From the NCBI RefSeq assembly GCF_009677585.1, contig NZ_WKYV01000023.1, positions 4,823 through 68,822 of the forward strand: 64,000 nt of DNA, in the 5' to 3' direction. The position numbers and the translations under genes are program-made. Under the pieces are notes generated by a model. That model had not been told where the DNA came from. It did not search any database and saw only the letters and a list, made by a program, of their open reading frames with translations. Position 1 is the first letter of the stretch. Every line of letters starts with the position of its first letter. The DNA comes from Lactonifactor sp. BIOML-A5 (GTDB lineage Bacteria; Bacillota; Clostridia; Lachnospirales; Lachnospiraceae). Below, one piece after another: positions 43,352 to 52,010 of the stretch.

Positions 43352-44185
43352 TTAAAAAGAAAAGGGGCATCCCATGAATTTTGTAATTATTTCTGCCACA
43401 CCGCTGTGGTTATTGTCGGCTGTGGTGATATAACCCGCATGTTTTTTTACTTCTTCTGTACCGTTGCACATAGCTGCACCCAGACCGGCAGCAGCAAGCA
43501 TAGGAATATCATTTTCTGCGTCTCCCACAGCAATGGTATGTGCTAGGGGAATCTGCAGATAATTGCACAAAAAGCGGACTGCAGTACCTTTGGAAATTCC
43601 CTCCGCTACATGTTCCAGATAATACGGACTGGAAAAAAAGACGGATATTTTTCCCTCGGCCCACTCAGAGATTTCCTTTCGGTATGTAAGTAGTTTTTCC
43701 GTGTTTGCAAGTTCAATTACCAGAATTTTTACAGGCTCCTCTTCCAAATTTTGGGGCAGCTCAGGGACGATTTTTGTAGGAACCAGCGTGTGTGATACAT
43801 AATCTTTCAGCTCGGGCGTAAAGGCTTTAGACAGCACATGGCCGGAGGAATATGTCTGACAGTGGAGGCCTCTTTTCCCGGCTTCACGAAAAATATATTC
43901 TACATACGAGCGGGAGAGCGTTTTCTTATAGAGGGTTTCTTTTTGATGGCAGTCATAGATTAGGCCGCCGTTATAGGTGATGGCATAACATCCCTTTTGT
44001 TCCAGGCCAAGGGATTGGATCACCGGAAGGGCGCCTGCCAGAGGGCGTCCTGTGGAGACAACGATTTTATGCCCTTTTTTGAGGGCACCAGCAATGGCCG
44101 CAGAATTCTCCGGAGTGATCTTCTTATTATCGTCTAAAAGTGTACCGTCCAAGTCAGTGAACAGTATTTTCTGAGGGTGCTTCAT
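43352..44185 (-). CDS. HAD-IIB (Cof-type) phosphatase
   Basis: A 277-residue haloacid dehalogenase superfamily phosphatase. Motif I TDLDGTLLDD has the nucleophile aspartate at 11 and general acid at 13. Motif II VVSTGRP (about 42-48), a large C2-type cap, and motif IV VGDAENDIPML (about 227-237) follow. Cof-type enzymes hydrolyse sugar phosphates, FMN or PLP; the substrate here is unknown. The start at ATG 44185 was chosen for the AGAAGGAG before it. Confidence 0.9.
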   Translation of the reverse strand: MKHPQKILFTDLDGTLLDDNKKITPENSAAIAGALKKGHKIVVSTGRPLAGALPVIQSLGLEQKGCYAITYNGGLIYDCHQKETLYKKTLSRSYVEYIFREAGKRGLHCQTYSSGHVLSKAFTPELKDYVSHTLVPTKIVPELPQNLEEEPVKILVIELANTEKLLTYRKEISEWAEGKISVFFSSPYYLEHVAEGISKGTAVRFLCNYLQIPLAHTIAVGDAENDIPMLAAAGLGAAMCNGTEEVKKHAGYITTADNNHSGVAEIITKFMGCPFSF

Positions 44186-44241
44186 ATGGTTGTTTTCTCC
44201 TTCTGTGAGAAATTTTTGGTTCGGTAGTAGTTTATCACAGA

Positions 44242-44298
44242 AGACATAAGGAGTCAATTTTGCAGCATTTAGTACTGCAAAACTGACTCCTTATGTCT
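44242..44298. repeat. long inverted repeat between minus-strand genes
   Basis: A 24-base arm (44242-44265) is nearly perfectly complementary to 44275-44298, with a nine-base loop. Plus-strand reading is followed by TTCATTTTTT. It lies just after the stop of the DauR-like gene. Confidence 0.8.
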
Positions 44299-44306
44299 TT
44301 CATTTT

Positions 44307-44990
44307 TTATGCTTTTTCACTCTTTTTATCTTCTTTATCTCCCCGTATTGTATCCAGATAGTTGTACAAAGTAAACTTCGAAATATTTAAAAACTGGCAT
44401 ACCTTATCCCCTGATTTGGTGATTAAAAAGGTACCTTTTTCATCCAGGTATTTAATGATAGTTAATTTGTCGTCTTTGGTCATCTGGCTGACCGGCTTGT
44501 TTACTAATTCTAAGCCTTGAGCTATGAGATAATCAGTGAGCTGGCTGACATCCTGGGCATGAAATTCAATGTTGTCAAAGGGAACTTCTGCCTGATTCAT
44601 AACCTCAGTTCCTACAAGTGCTTCAAAGGACTTTCGGAAATTCATAAAATTTGTAATATCGATGTTGATGCATAGTGCACCTAAAGGTTCTCCCTCATCA
44701 TTACACAGATACGTAGTTGAGGATTTTAGTGTCTTGCCTAAGCTAGTTTTGGTTACATAGTTAAAGCGGTCCCCATCCTTGATGGTGCCCCGCATGACTT
44801 CCAGACCCAGATTGCTGCCGCAGTCGCCGATTTCACGATTCGTCACATGTCCGTTTTCAATAGCTATGATAGATTGTTCATAGCCTTTGGACCAGTCGTG
44901 CAGCACCACTTCACATTCCTCACCGAGAGTCAAACTAATCAACTTCATAATCCGCTTTAATAATGGGAGCGCTTCTTCAATTGTTTTCAT
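44307..44990 (-). CDS. DauR/YheO-like regulator (PAS-like plus HTH)
   Basis: A 227-residue regulator with an N-terminal YheO-like PAS domain (VVLHDWSKGYEQSIIAIENGHVTNREIGD across 28-57, and LGALCINIDITNF near 105) and a C-terminal DauR-type helix-turn-helix (KGTFLITKSGDKVCQFLNISKFTLYNYLD, split, about 185-213). The founding member represses D-arginine catabolism. Here it diverges from the large catabolic cluster starting at 45.5 kb, so it probably controls that cluster; the ligand is unknown. GGAGGG lies before the ATG on the minus strand. Confidence 0.87.
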   Translation of the reverse strand: MKTIEEALPLLKRIMKLISLTLGEECEVVLHDWSKGYEQSIIAIENGHVTNREIGDCGSNLGLEVMRGTIKDGDRFNYVTKTSLGKTLKSSTTYLCNDEGEPLGALCINIDITNFMNFRKSFEALVGTEVMNQAEVPFDNIEFHAQDVSQLTDYLIAQGLELVNKPVSQMTKDDKLTIIKYLDEKGTFLITKSGDKVCQFLNISKFTLYNYLDTIRGDKEDKKSEKA

Positions 44991-45341
44991 AAAACACAGT
45001 ACCCTCCTATTGTTTCATTTTGGCCGGAGCCAAAAGCAGAATATATATAAATATACAATCTGAGTATATATGGTTTTAATACATTTTGCAATATTTTCCT
45101 TTTGATATATAAAAAAAATTTAGATTATCATAAAAAAATACTATAATTCCAAATAAAGACCGCTGTTATTAAGGCTTTATTGATTGAAATATTAAAATTA
45201 ATTATATTAATAGATTTATTATAAATAAAATTATGCACAAAAAATAGGGTGTAAAATAATAAAAAATATACAAAACGTAGTTAAAAACCAAAAAATGAAC
45301 ATAAAAATATGTAAAAAATTACTTTAATCCTTAAAAAGTTG
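44991..45341. promoter_or_regulatory. AT-rich divergent control region
   Basis: About 350 bases of very AT-rich DNA without a coding frame, between the DauR-like gene and the strong promoter of the catabolic operon. It probably carries regulator sites; no CcpA-type cre element was recognised. Confidence 0.45.
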
Positions 45342-45370
45342 TTGACAAACATATTAATCATAATTATAAT
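45342..45370 (+). promoter_or_regulatory. consensus promoter of the catabolic operon
   Basis: Perfect TTGACA (45342-45347), 17 bases, perfect TATAAT (45365-45370). Transcription would begin near 45377, giving a leader of about 200 bases. Confidence 0.88.
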
Positions 45371-45412
45371 GAGCTTAATCTAAAAAATATTAAGATTTAC
45401 ATACGGACCACA

Positions 45413-45437
45413 AAAGCGAGTCCAAGTGACTCGCTTT
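45413..45437 (+). promoter_or_regulatory. leader hairpin of the catabolic operon
   Basis: AAAGCGAGTC (45413-45422) and GACTCGCTTT (45428-45437) form a 10-bp perfect stem with a five-base loop, about 40 bases into the predicted transcript. Only CTT follows, so it is not a standard terminator; it could be a residual attenuator or a 5' stabilising structure. Confidence 0.6.
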
Positions 45438-45575
45438 CTTAACCTGAACAATAGTCTGATAATTTGGCGGTGAAAATTTTATAGGATAATAGAAGTGAAT
45501 GACATTGTTAAAAGATTGACTATTCTAACAATTAGTGAGAGCAGGAGTCCGGATAAATCGTTAGGAGAGTGTTAT

Positions 45576-46040
45576 ATGGGTAAAGTAGAAGAAAAGATTA
45601 AAGAGATGGGATATGAGATTCCGGAGTGTCCCGCTCCGGCAGGAGCATATGCACCGGCTGTGGAGACAAAAGATGGATTGTTGTTTGTGTCAGGGCAGAC
45701 GGCTATCGTAGACGGAAAGCAAAAGTATGTGGGAAGAGTTGGAGCGGAGGTTTCTGTAGAGGAAGCTTACGATGCTGCTAAAATCTGCGCACTGCGGCTT
45801 TTGGCTCAGGTTAAATATGTCATTGGTGACCTGGACAGGGTGGAAAGGATTGTTAAGGTCAATGGTTATGTGAATGCTGTTCCTGGTTTTGGACAGCAGC
45901 CGAAAGTGATTAATGGAACCTCTGAGTTTCTGGAAGCTGTGTTCGGTGAAAAAGGGAAGCATGCACGGGCTGCTATCGGTGTGGGATCACTGCCGGACAA
46001 TGCACCTGTGGAAGTGGAAATGATACTCGCTTATAAATAG
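45576..46040 (+). CDS. RidA family protein, diverged paralogue
   Basis: A 154-residue member of the YjgF/RidA superfamily, longer and more diverged than RidA at 1965. It has PAPAGAYAPAVETKDGLLFVSGQTA (in pieces, 20-44), the arginine in KHARAAIGVGSLP and the C-terminal APVEVEMILAY. The start at ATG 45576 follows TAGGAGAG; the frame is open further but without a site. As first gene of the operon it may deaminate or cyclise a reactive intermediate released by the PLP enzymes encoded downstream (inference). Confidence 0.87.
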   Translation: MGKVEEKIKEMGYEIPECPAPAGAYAPAVETKDGLLFVSGQTAIVDGKQKYVGRVGAEVSVEEAYDAAKICALRLLAQVKYVIGDLDRVERIVKVNGYVNAVPGFGQQPKVINGTSEFLEAVFGEKGKHARAAIGVGSLPDNAPVEVEMILAYK

Positions 46041-46114
46041 GGAAAAGCTCCCGTTTATAATATCAGTAAGGAATGAATGTTAAAAACTGTAGGACAAAAT
46101 GGAGGTAAAAAAGT

Positions 46115-47125
46115 ATGAAGAAATGCAAGATGGCAGTGATTGGTTTAGGGTTTATCGGTGGTTTGCACGCCAGGATTATCGCCGAGGCGGATAATGCAGA
46201 ATTAGTTGCTATTGCGGATCTGAATAAAGCTCTGGCTGATGAATATGCGGAAAAATATAATTGTGCTGTTTATACCGATTACAAAGAGATGATGGAAAAA
46301 GAGGATATTGATGCCGTTGACATCTGTGTACCGGAAGATTTCCATGTACAGACCGCTGTGGACGTGGCAAATGCAAAAAAAGATTTTATCATTGAAAAAC
46401 CTCTGGCTAAAACACTGGAAGGCTGTCTGGCAATTAAAAAAGCAGCTGATGACAACAAGGTACGCATGATGGTTGCTCAGGTCTGCAAGTTCGATCCCCG
46501 GTATGTGGAATTAAAAGAATCCATCCGCAGAGGAGACTTGGGAGAGATCAGTGCTATGTCATTTAAGCGAGGCAATCCTGTTTCCACTGCCAATCGTCTG
46601 CAGGGCAAAGTCTCCTTCTTCTATTATCTTGGAATTCATGATATTGAGATGATGGTGGATTACAATATGCCTGCAAAACCTGTGAAGGTATACGCACAGG
46701 CTTCCAATAAGAAAAACGGACATATGAATGGCGATCTGGACGCTGCATTTGTTATTGTTAATTTTGATAATGGGGCTGTGGGAAATGTACATATCTGCTG
46801 GGCTTATCCGGACAACTCTGCCATGGGAATCTGGTCAATCGCAGAAGTAACAGGAACCAAGGGCTTTGGTATGGTAGATATCCGCAATCAGGGCCTGGAG
46901 ATCATGACAGACGAAGCGGAGTCTTATCCGGATACTCTGTTATGGCCGGAATATTACGGAAAGATTCAGGGCGGTCTGAAAGAAGAAATCGTTCATTTCG
47001 CAGATGCTACCATGAATGGCAAACCATATGCTGTTGATACAGAGTGCTGTATCCGAGGCGTCGCCATTGCTGAAGCTGCGTTAAAATCAATTGAGACAGG
47101 GGAACCGGTAGAACTTTCTCTGTAG
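46115..47125 (+). CDS. Gfo/Idh/MocA family oxidoreductase
   Basis: A 336-residue NAD(P)-dependent dehydrogenase. N-terminal Rossmann motif VIGLGFIGGLHA (9-20), the EKPLAKT motif (about 93-99) with the conserved lysine, and a C-terminal beta-sheet domain with YYLGIHDIEMM (about 170-180), whose aspartate and histidine act in catalysis. Substrates are typically sugars, inositols or sugar acids. Together with the ribose-class ABC genes it suggests the imported compound has a polyhydroxylated part. GGAGG precedes the ATG. Confidence 0.9.
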   Translation: MKKCKMAVIGLGFIGGLHARIIAEADNAELVAIADLNKALADEYAEKYNCAVYTDYKEMMEKEDIDAVDICVPEDFHVQTAVDVANAKKDFIIEKPLAKTLEGCLAIKKAADDNKVRMMVAQVCKFDPRYVELKESIRRGDLGEISAMSFKRGNPVSTANRLQGKVSFFYYLGIHDIEMMVDYNMPAKPVKVYAQASNKKNGHMNGDLDAAFVIVNFDNGAVGNVHICWAYPDNSAMGIWSIAEVTGTKGFGMVDIRNQGLEIMTDEAESYPDTLLWPEYYGKIQGGLKEEIVHFADATMNGKPYAVDTECCIRGVAIAEAALKSIETGEPVELSL

Positions 47126-47147
47126 GAAATACGGAAGCGAGGTCATC

Positions 47148-48125
47148 TTGGTGAAAGAGAAAAAACCAGTTTTTAAAAACAATATACAGAAGTACGCACC
47201 TGTATTTCTCATGTTGGTACTTATGGTTATTTTAACCATTGCCAATAAAAATTTCCTGTCTGCACAATCAATCTACAATCTTCTGCAGCAGGTATCCGCT
47301 CTTGGCATTGTTGCCCTGGGAGCGATGATTGTACTGCTTACGGCTGGAATAGATTTTACTGCCGGTTTCGGTTTATCTCTGGCAGGGGTTACCGCAGGTT
47401 TTGTATATCTGGAAAGCGGAAATCAGGGGATTCTTCTTATTATAACGTCTCTTCTGATTGGAGCGTTAGTGGGCCTGATCAATGGTCTGATTATTGTAAA
47501 ATTGAATCTGAATCCCTTTATTACAACTCTGGCCATGATGTCAGTGTGCAAGGGTGTGTCTATGATGGTTTCTGAGGGGCGTCAGGTACAGATTAAAAGC
47601 GAATTTTTGCTGACCCTGGGCTCAGGAAGGATACTGAAATTTATCCCTGTATCATTTCTGGTTTTCCTTCTGGCGGTAGTTCTGATGTATATCATTATGA
47701 ACAAAACCAAACTGGGAATCTATACCTACGCTATGGGCGGGAATGAAGATGCAGTAGAATATTCGGGCATCAATAAAAACTTTTATAAGATTCTGGTCTA
47801 TACCGTAGCGGGGTTCCTGTACGGGCTGGCAGCTATCATCACCTGTTGTCAGGTAACAGTTATTACCTCTAATATCTCAGGAGATTTCCTGTTAGACGGG
47901 ATTGCGGCCGCCGTTGTGGGCGGAACAAGTCTTCTGGGTGGAAAAGGAACCGTATTCGGAGTGGTAATCGGGGCATTTATCATTACATTGATCACAACGA
48001 TGCTGAATTTCCTTCAGGTACCTTTCTTGCTGAGAGAAGTAATCAAAGGTATCATCATCATCTGCATCCTGATCTTTGACGTCTGCATCGGCAAACTGGC
48101 CGACAGGCTGAAGGTTGCAGCTTAA
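47148..48125 (+). CDS. Ribose-class ABC transporter permease
   Basis: A 325-residue RbsC-type permease with about eight to ten hydrophobic segments and the conserved LTAGIDFTAGFGLSLAGVTAG (in two parts, 65-85), NGLIIVKLNLNPFITTLAMM and VVGGTSLLGGKGTVFG segments. There is no ATG at the start; GCGAGG is followed by TTG 47148 and GTG 47151, and either may be used. It is separate from the second permease, which is fused to the ATPase, so the transporter probably has a heterodimeric membrane part. Confidence 0.9.
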   Translation: MVKEKKPVFKNNIQKYAPVFLMLVLMVILTIANKNFLSAQSIYNLLQQVSALGIVALGAMIVLLTAGIDFTAGFGLSLAGVTAGFVYLESGNQGILLIITSLLIGALVGLINGLIIVKLNLNPFITTLAMMSVCKGVSMMVSEGRQVQIKSEFLLTLGSGRILKFIPVSFLVFLLAVVLMYIIMNKTKLGIYTYAMGGNEDAVEYSGINKNFYKILVYTVAGFLYGLAAIITCCQVTVITSNISGDFLLDGIAAAVVGGTSLLGGKGTVFGVVIGAFIITLITTMLNFLQVPFLLREVIKGIIIICILIFDVCIGKLADRLKVAA

Positions 48126-48188
48126 TCGGGATAATATATTTGACGAATATATTATAAAAAACTTCATCTTAAAAAAGGAGGAAAAGGA

Positions 48189-49328
48189 ATGAAGAAGAAA
48201 GAATTAATGAAAAAAGGTTTGGCTCTGCTGGCAGCATTTACGCTGGTATTCGGAACACTCGCCGGATGCGGAAGCAAAGACGAGGGCTCTAGTGATGACA
48301 GCGCCACCACTTCCACAGACGCAGAAACAGACAAAGAAGACGCTGCGCCTGCAGAAGATGATGCCGCAGGGGATGCCAAAGACACAGAGGCATCCGGAGA
48401 CAAACCCACCATCGGTATTGCTATGCTGGACATGACTCAGGAATTCTTCGTTAACATGATCGAGGGCGGAGACTATGCTGCTGAGATCTACGGTGTAAAC
48501 CTGATCTGGAAGAGCGCAGACAGCAGCCTGGACAACCAGATTGCAATTATCGAAAACTTCATTCAGCAGAAAGTAGACTGTATCCTGTTGGATCCCTATG
48601 ACAATGTAGGATTAATTCCAGTCTGCGAAGAAGCAAAAGCAGCAGGTATCCCTGTATGCTCCATGGGTAACTTTATTGATTCCGACGCAGTTATTTCCAA
48701 TCTGTACAATGACCGTGAAGACACTAAAGTGATTGGCGAACTGGTAGGAAATCTCATCGACAAATCCGGTGATGTAGCAATGCTTTACGGTGCAACCGGT
48801 AACTTCGTATCTGACGAGCGTCAGGGCGGCTGGGAAGAAGCTATGGCAGAATTCCCTGACATCAAGTGTACATACTACGAGGTTGGCTGGGATACAGCGG
48901 CAACCCTGAAAACTGTTCAGGATATTCTTGCAGCAAATCCTGACATCAAAGCAATCCACAGCTTCTCTGACGGCAATACAACAGCAGTTGCACAGGCAGT
49001 GGATCAGGCAGGTCTGACAGGTAAAGTTTTAATCTCCAGCTATGACGGAAATAAAGACGCCAGCGAAGCAGTGAAAGACGGCAAATATGTATGTACGCTG
49101 CTGACAGGTGCAAAACGTGTTGGATACTGGAATGTTCAGATCGGCTCTAAACTGGCAAAAGGCGAGACTGTTGAACAGAAGAACTATCTGGAGTCTTATT
49201 TTATCATGAACGATGATATGAAAGCAAAAGTAGAAGAACTGGGAATTGGCTACGAAGGAATGAACATCGTAAATCCTGATAAGGGTATTGAGTTATTTGA
49301 TGATTTGTCTGCTTTTGAAGAGAAATAA
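48189..49328 (+). CDS. Sugar-type ABC substrate-binding lipoprotein
   Basis: A 379-residue periplasmic-binding-protein-like lipoprotein (Peripla_BP_4 / ribose type). Signal peptide with lipobox LAGC (Cys27), a linker rich in S, D, A and E (30-75), then the two-lobed binding domain starting PTIGIAMLDMTQEFFVNMIEGG (in pieces, 76-97). The hinge-region pattern DGNTTAVAQAVDQAG (about 263-277) is typical. AAGGAGG precedes the ATG. A hairpin after the stop probably protects the abundant mRNA. The ligand is unknown. Confidence 0.92.
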   Translation: MKKKELMKKGLALLAAFTLVFGTLAGCGSKDEGSSDDSATTSTDAETDKEDAAPAEDDAAGDAKDTEASGDKPTIGIAMLDMTQEFFVNMIEGGDYAAEIYGVNLIWKSADSSLDNQIAIIENFIQQKVDCILLDPYDNVGLIPVCEEAKAAGIPVCSMGNFIDSDAVISNLYNDREDTKVIGELVGNLIDKSGDVAMLYGATGNFVSDERQGGWEEAMAEFPDIKCTYYEVGWDTAATLKTVQDILAANPDIKAIHSFSDGNTTAVAQAVDQAGLTGKVLISSYDGNKDASEAVKDGKYVCTLLTGAKRVGYWNVQIGSKLAKGETVEQKNYLESYFIMNDDMKAKVEELGIGYEGMNIVNPDKGIELFDDLSAFEEK

Positions 49329-49368
49329 TAGGGATTTCTTTTCTAAGTTAGCAAGATAGGCTGAAAAA

Positions 49369-49411
49369 AGAATATGCGGCAGAATTTCATGGCTGCCGCA
49401 TATTCTTTTCT
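49369..49411 (+). terminator. intra-operon hairpin after the binding-protein gene
   Basis: AGAATATGCGGCAG (49369-49382) pairs perfectly with CTGCCGCATATTCT (49393-49406), followed by TTTCT. It may cause partial termination or stabilise the upstream message, giving more binding protein than transporter. Confidence 0.8.
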
Positions 49412-49436
49412 AAAAAGGCATGAAAGAAGGCAGAGC

Positions 49437-52007
49437 ATGGACAAAAGTAAGAGTAAAATATTTCAAAACCAACAGATCAAGAGATACCTATTTTTGCTTG
49501 CGATTATTTTGATTTTAATAGTAGTTTTCTCATTTCTGGCTCCGGGCTTCTTCTCGGTGAGAACGTTTTTTAATATTATTCGTCAAAACACATCATTGGC
49601 AATTTTATCCCTGGGTATTACATTTATTATTATGCTGGCAGGTACGGACCTGTCATCCGGTGCAAACATTGCCCTTGCCGGGGCATGCGGCGCTATTGTA
49701 ATGCAGTCTCTTGGGGGTGAAGGATTAGGAACCGCCCTGTGCGGATTTCTGGTATGTATTATTGTAGGTATTGCAGCAGGATCTGCAAACGGCTTGATGG
49801 TTGGTGGACTGGGGATAAGCCCCTTCATGGCAACATTAGCTATGACCTCTGTATCCAGAGGATTAACCATTTACCTGACAAACTCAAAACGTGTAGTTGT
49901 AAGAAATGACTATTTTAACTGGTTTGGACAGAAAAATATCTTTGGTTCTTTTCCGGCATCGTTACTGTATCTGGCAGTATTGTTTGTGATTATGTATCTG
50001 GTGCTGAACAAGACAACTTTTGGAAGAAAGACTTTTGCGGTGGGCGGCAATGCTGTCACATCCAGGGCATCTGGAATCAAAGTAATTAAACATACAGTAA
50101 TTGTATATTTATTAGGCGGTTTATTCGCAGGCTTTGCATCGGTGGTAACCGTAGGGCGCGCCCTCTCAGCACAGCCTCTGGCAGGTCAGAACATGGAGTT
50201 CGATGCCATCACTGCTGTTGTTATCGGAGGCACCAGTCTGATGGGCGGTACCGGATCTCTGGTTGGTACCATGCTGGGTGTTGTGATTATCGGAACGATA
50301 TTTACAGGTCTGGGTATGATGCCAATCTCTCCCTACTATTCTTATGTAGTGAAAGGTCTGCTGATTGTAGTATCTGTCTATATGGATCAATACAGCAGCA
50401 AGGAGAGAGTGAAGGTTAGCAGCAAGGACAAGAAGGCCCAAAAGGAAGCTGCTGCCGCAGAGGTTCATTCCCGTCATAAGAATGATATCTCTATTGAAGA
50501 AGCCAAGGAATTGGAACTTCGCGGAATTGTAAAAGAGTTCCCCGGTGTGAAGGCATTAGACGGAGTGAATCTGAAGGTCAAAAGAGGTACGGTACACGCA
50601 CTCATGGGAGAAAACGGCGCCGGCAAATCCACTTTAATTAAAATCCTATCCGGTGTATACAAAAAAGACGGCGGAGAAATCTATATTGACGGAAAGCCAG
50701 TATCCATCCATTCTCCTATGGATTCTCAGAAGCTGGGGATCTCGGTTATTTACCAGGAATTCGCACTTGTTCCGGAGCTTAGTATCACACAAAACATTTT
50801 CCTGGGCAAGGAGATGAAGGGAACAGGTCCTATTGTAAACCGAAAAGATATGGAGAAAAAAGCCAGAGAGCTAATCGGCCGGTTTAATCTGAATATCAGC
50901 GAAAACAAAAAGGTCGGTGATTGTACGGTAGGTCAGCAGCAGATGATAGAGATCGCCAAGGCAATCGGGTCTAACTCCTGGGTTATCGTAATGGATGAAC
51001 CTACATCAGCGATCACAGAGGCTGAAAAGGAAAAACTTTTTGAAATTATTCAGGAACTGAAGGAACAGGGAATGGCAATTATCTACATCTCTCACCGTAT
51101 GTCGGAAATATTTGAAATTGCCGATGAGATTACGGTACTCAGGGATGGTAAGTACGTAATGTCCTCTCCGGTATCAGAAGTGACGGAGGATATGATCATT
51201 AAGAGCATGGTAGGGCGTGAGCTGTCAGACGTATTCAGCAGAGAAAAATTTGAGCCCGGTGATGTGGTTCTTGAGGTTAAGGATCTGTACCGCAAAGGGG
51301 TATTTGAGCCTATCAGCTTTACCGTGCGAAAGGGAGAGGTTCTCGGCTTCAGCGGCCTGATGGGCGCAGGAAGAACAGAGATTGCAAGATGTATCTTTGG
51401 TCTGGATAAGCCGGATGGAGGAGAGATATATCTGAACGGCAAGAAGCTGGATATCCGCAACCCGTTTGACGCCATTAAATCAGGTATTGCCTATGTGTCA
51501 GAAGACAGACGCCGGGAGGGAATTGTACCCCTTCTGTCTATCAGAGAGAATATGACTCTGGCATCCCTTCCATGGGTGAGCAAGGCAACCTGGATTGACG
51601 GCAAACAGGAAACCAGTATAGCAGAAGAATACATAGATGCACTGTCCATAAAAACACCATCTATGGATCAGAAGATCGGAAAGCTCAGCGGCGGTAACCA
51701 GCAGAAGGTATGCCTGGGCAAATGGCTGTGCAGGAATCCTCAGATTATTATTCTGGATGAGCCTACCCGAGGGATCGACGTAGGGGCGAAGGCAGAGATT
51801 CATAAGATAATAGAAAATCTGTGCAGAAATGGTATTGCTGTCATTATGATTTCCTCTGAGATGCCAGAGGTTCTGGGATCCAGTGACAAAATCATTGTAC
51901 TCTATGAGGGAAGAAAGACAGGAGAATTTGACTGTGTGAAGGATTTGACACAGGATGAGATCATGATAGCTGCTTCCGGAGAATCCGGATCTGGAGAGGT
52001 TGCATAG
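49437..52007 (+). CDS. Fused ribose-class ABC permease and double ATPase
   Basis: An 856-residue protein joining two usually separate subunits. Residues about 15-330 are an RbsC-type permease (LAGTDLSSGANIALAGACG, VVIGGTSLMGGTGSLVG). A charged linker (about 330-360, KVSSKDKKAQKEAAAAE) leads to an RbsA-type tandem ATPase with the first Walker A GENGAGKST (about 391), Walker B VIVMDEPTSAI, a degenerate second P-loop GLMGAGRTE (about 640) and signatures VGQQQM and LSGGNQQK. There is no stop or frame break in the linker. The start was set at ATG 49437 behind GAAGG. It completes the importer with the permease at 47148. Confidence 0.93.
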   Translation: MDKSKSKIFQNQQIKRYLFLLAIILILIVVFSFLAPGFFSVRTFFNIIRQNTSLAILSLGITFIIMLAGTDLSSGANIALAGACGAIVMQSLGGEGLGTALCGFLVCIIVGIAAGSANGLMVGGLGISPFMATLAMTSVSRGLTIYLTNSKRVVVRNDYFNWFGQKNIFGSFPASLLYLAVLFVIMYLVLNKTTFGRKTFAVGGNAVTSRASGIKVIKHTVIVYLLGGLFAGFASVVTVGRALSAQPLAGQNMEFDAITAVVIGGTSLMGGTGSLVGTMLGVVIIGTIFTGLGMMPISPYYSYVVKGLLIVVSVYMDQYSSKERVKVSSKDKKAQKEAAAAEVHSRHKNDISIEEAKELELRGIVKEFPGVKALDGVNLKVKRGTVHALMGENGAGKSTLIKILSGVYKKDGGEIYIDGKPVSIHSPMDSQKLGISVIYQEFALVPELSITQNIFLGKEMKGTGPIVNRKDMEKKARELIGRFNLNISENKKVGDCTVGQQQMIEIAKAIGSNSWVIVMDEPTSAITEAEKEKLFEIIQELKEQGMAIIYISHRMSEIFEIADEITVLRDGKYVMSSPVSEVTEDMIIKSMVGRELSDVFSREKFEPGDVVLEVKDLYRKGVFEPISFTVRKGEVLGFSGLMGAGRTEIARCIFGLDKPDGGEIYLNGKKLDIRNPFDAIKSGIAYVSEDRRREGIVPLLSIRENMTLASLPWVSKATWIDGKQETSIAEEYIDALSIKTPSMDQKIGKLSGGNQQKVCLGKWLCRNPQIIILDEPTRGIDVGAKAEIHKIIENLCRNGIAVIMISSEMPEVLGSSDKIIVLYEGRKTGEFDCVKDLTQDEIMIAASGESGSGEVA

Positions 52008-52010
52008 CGT

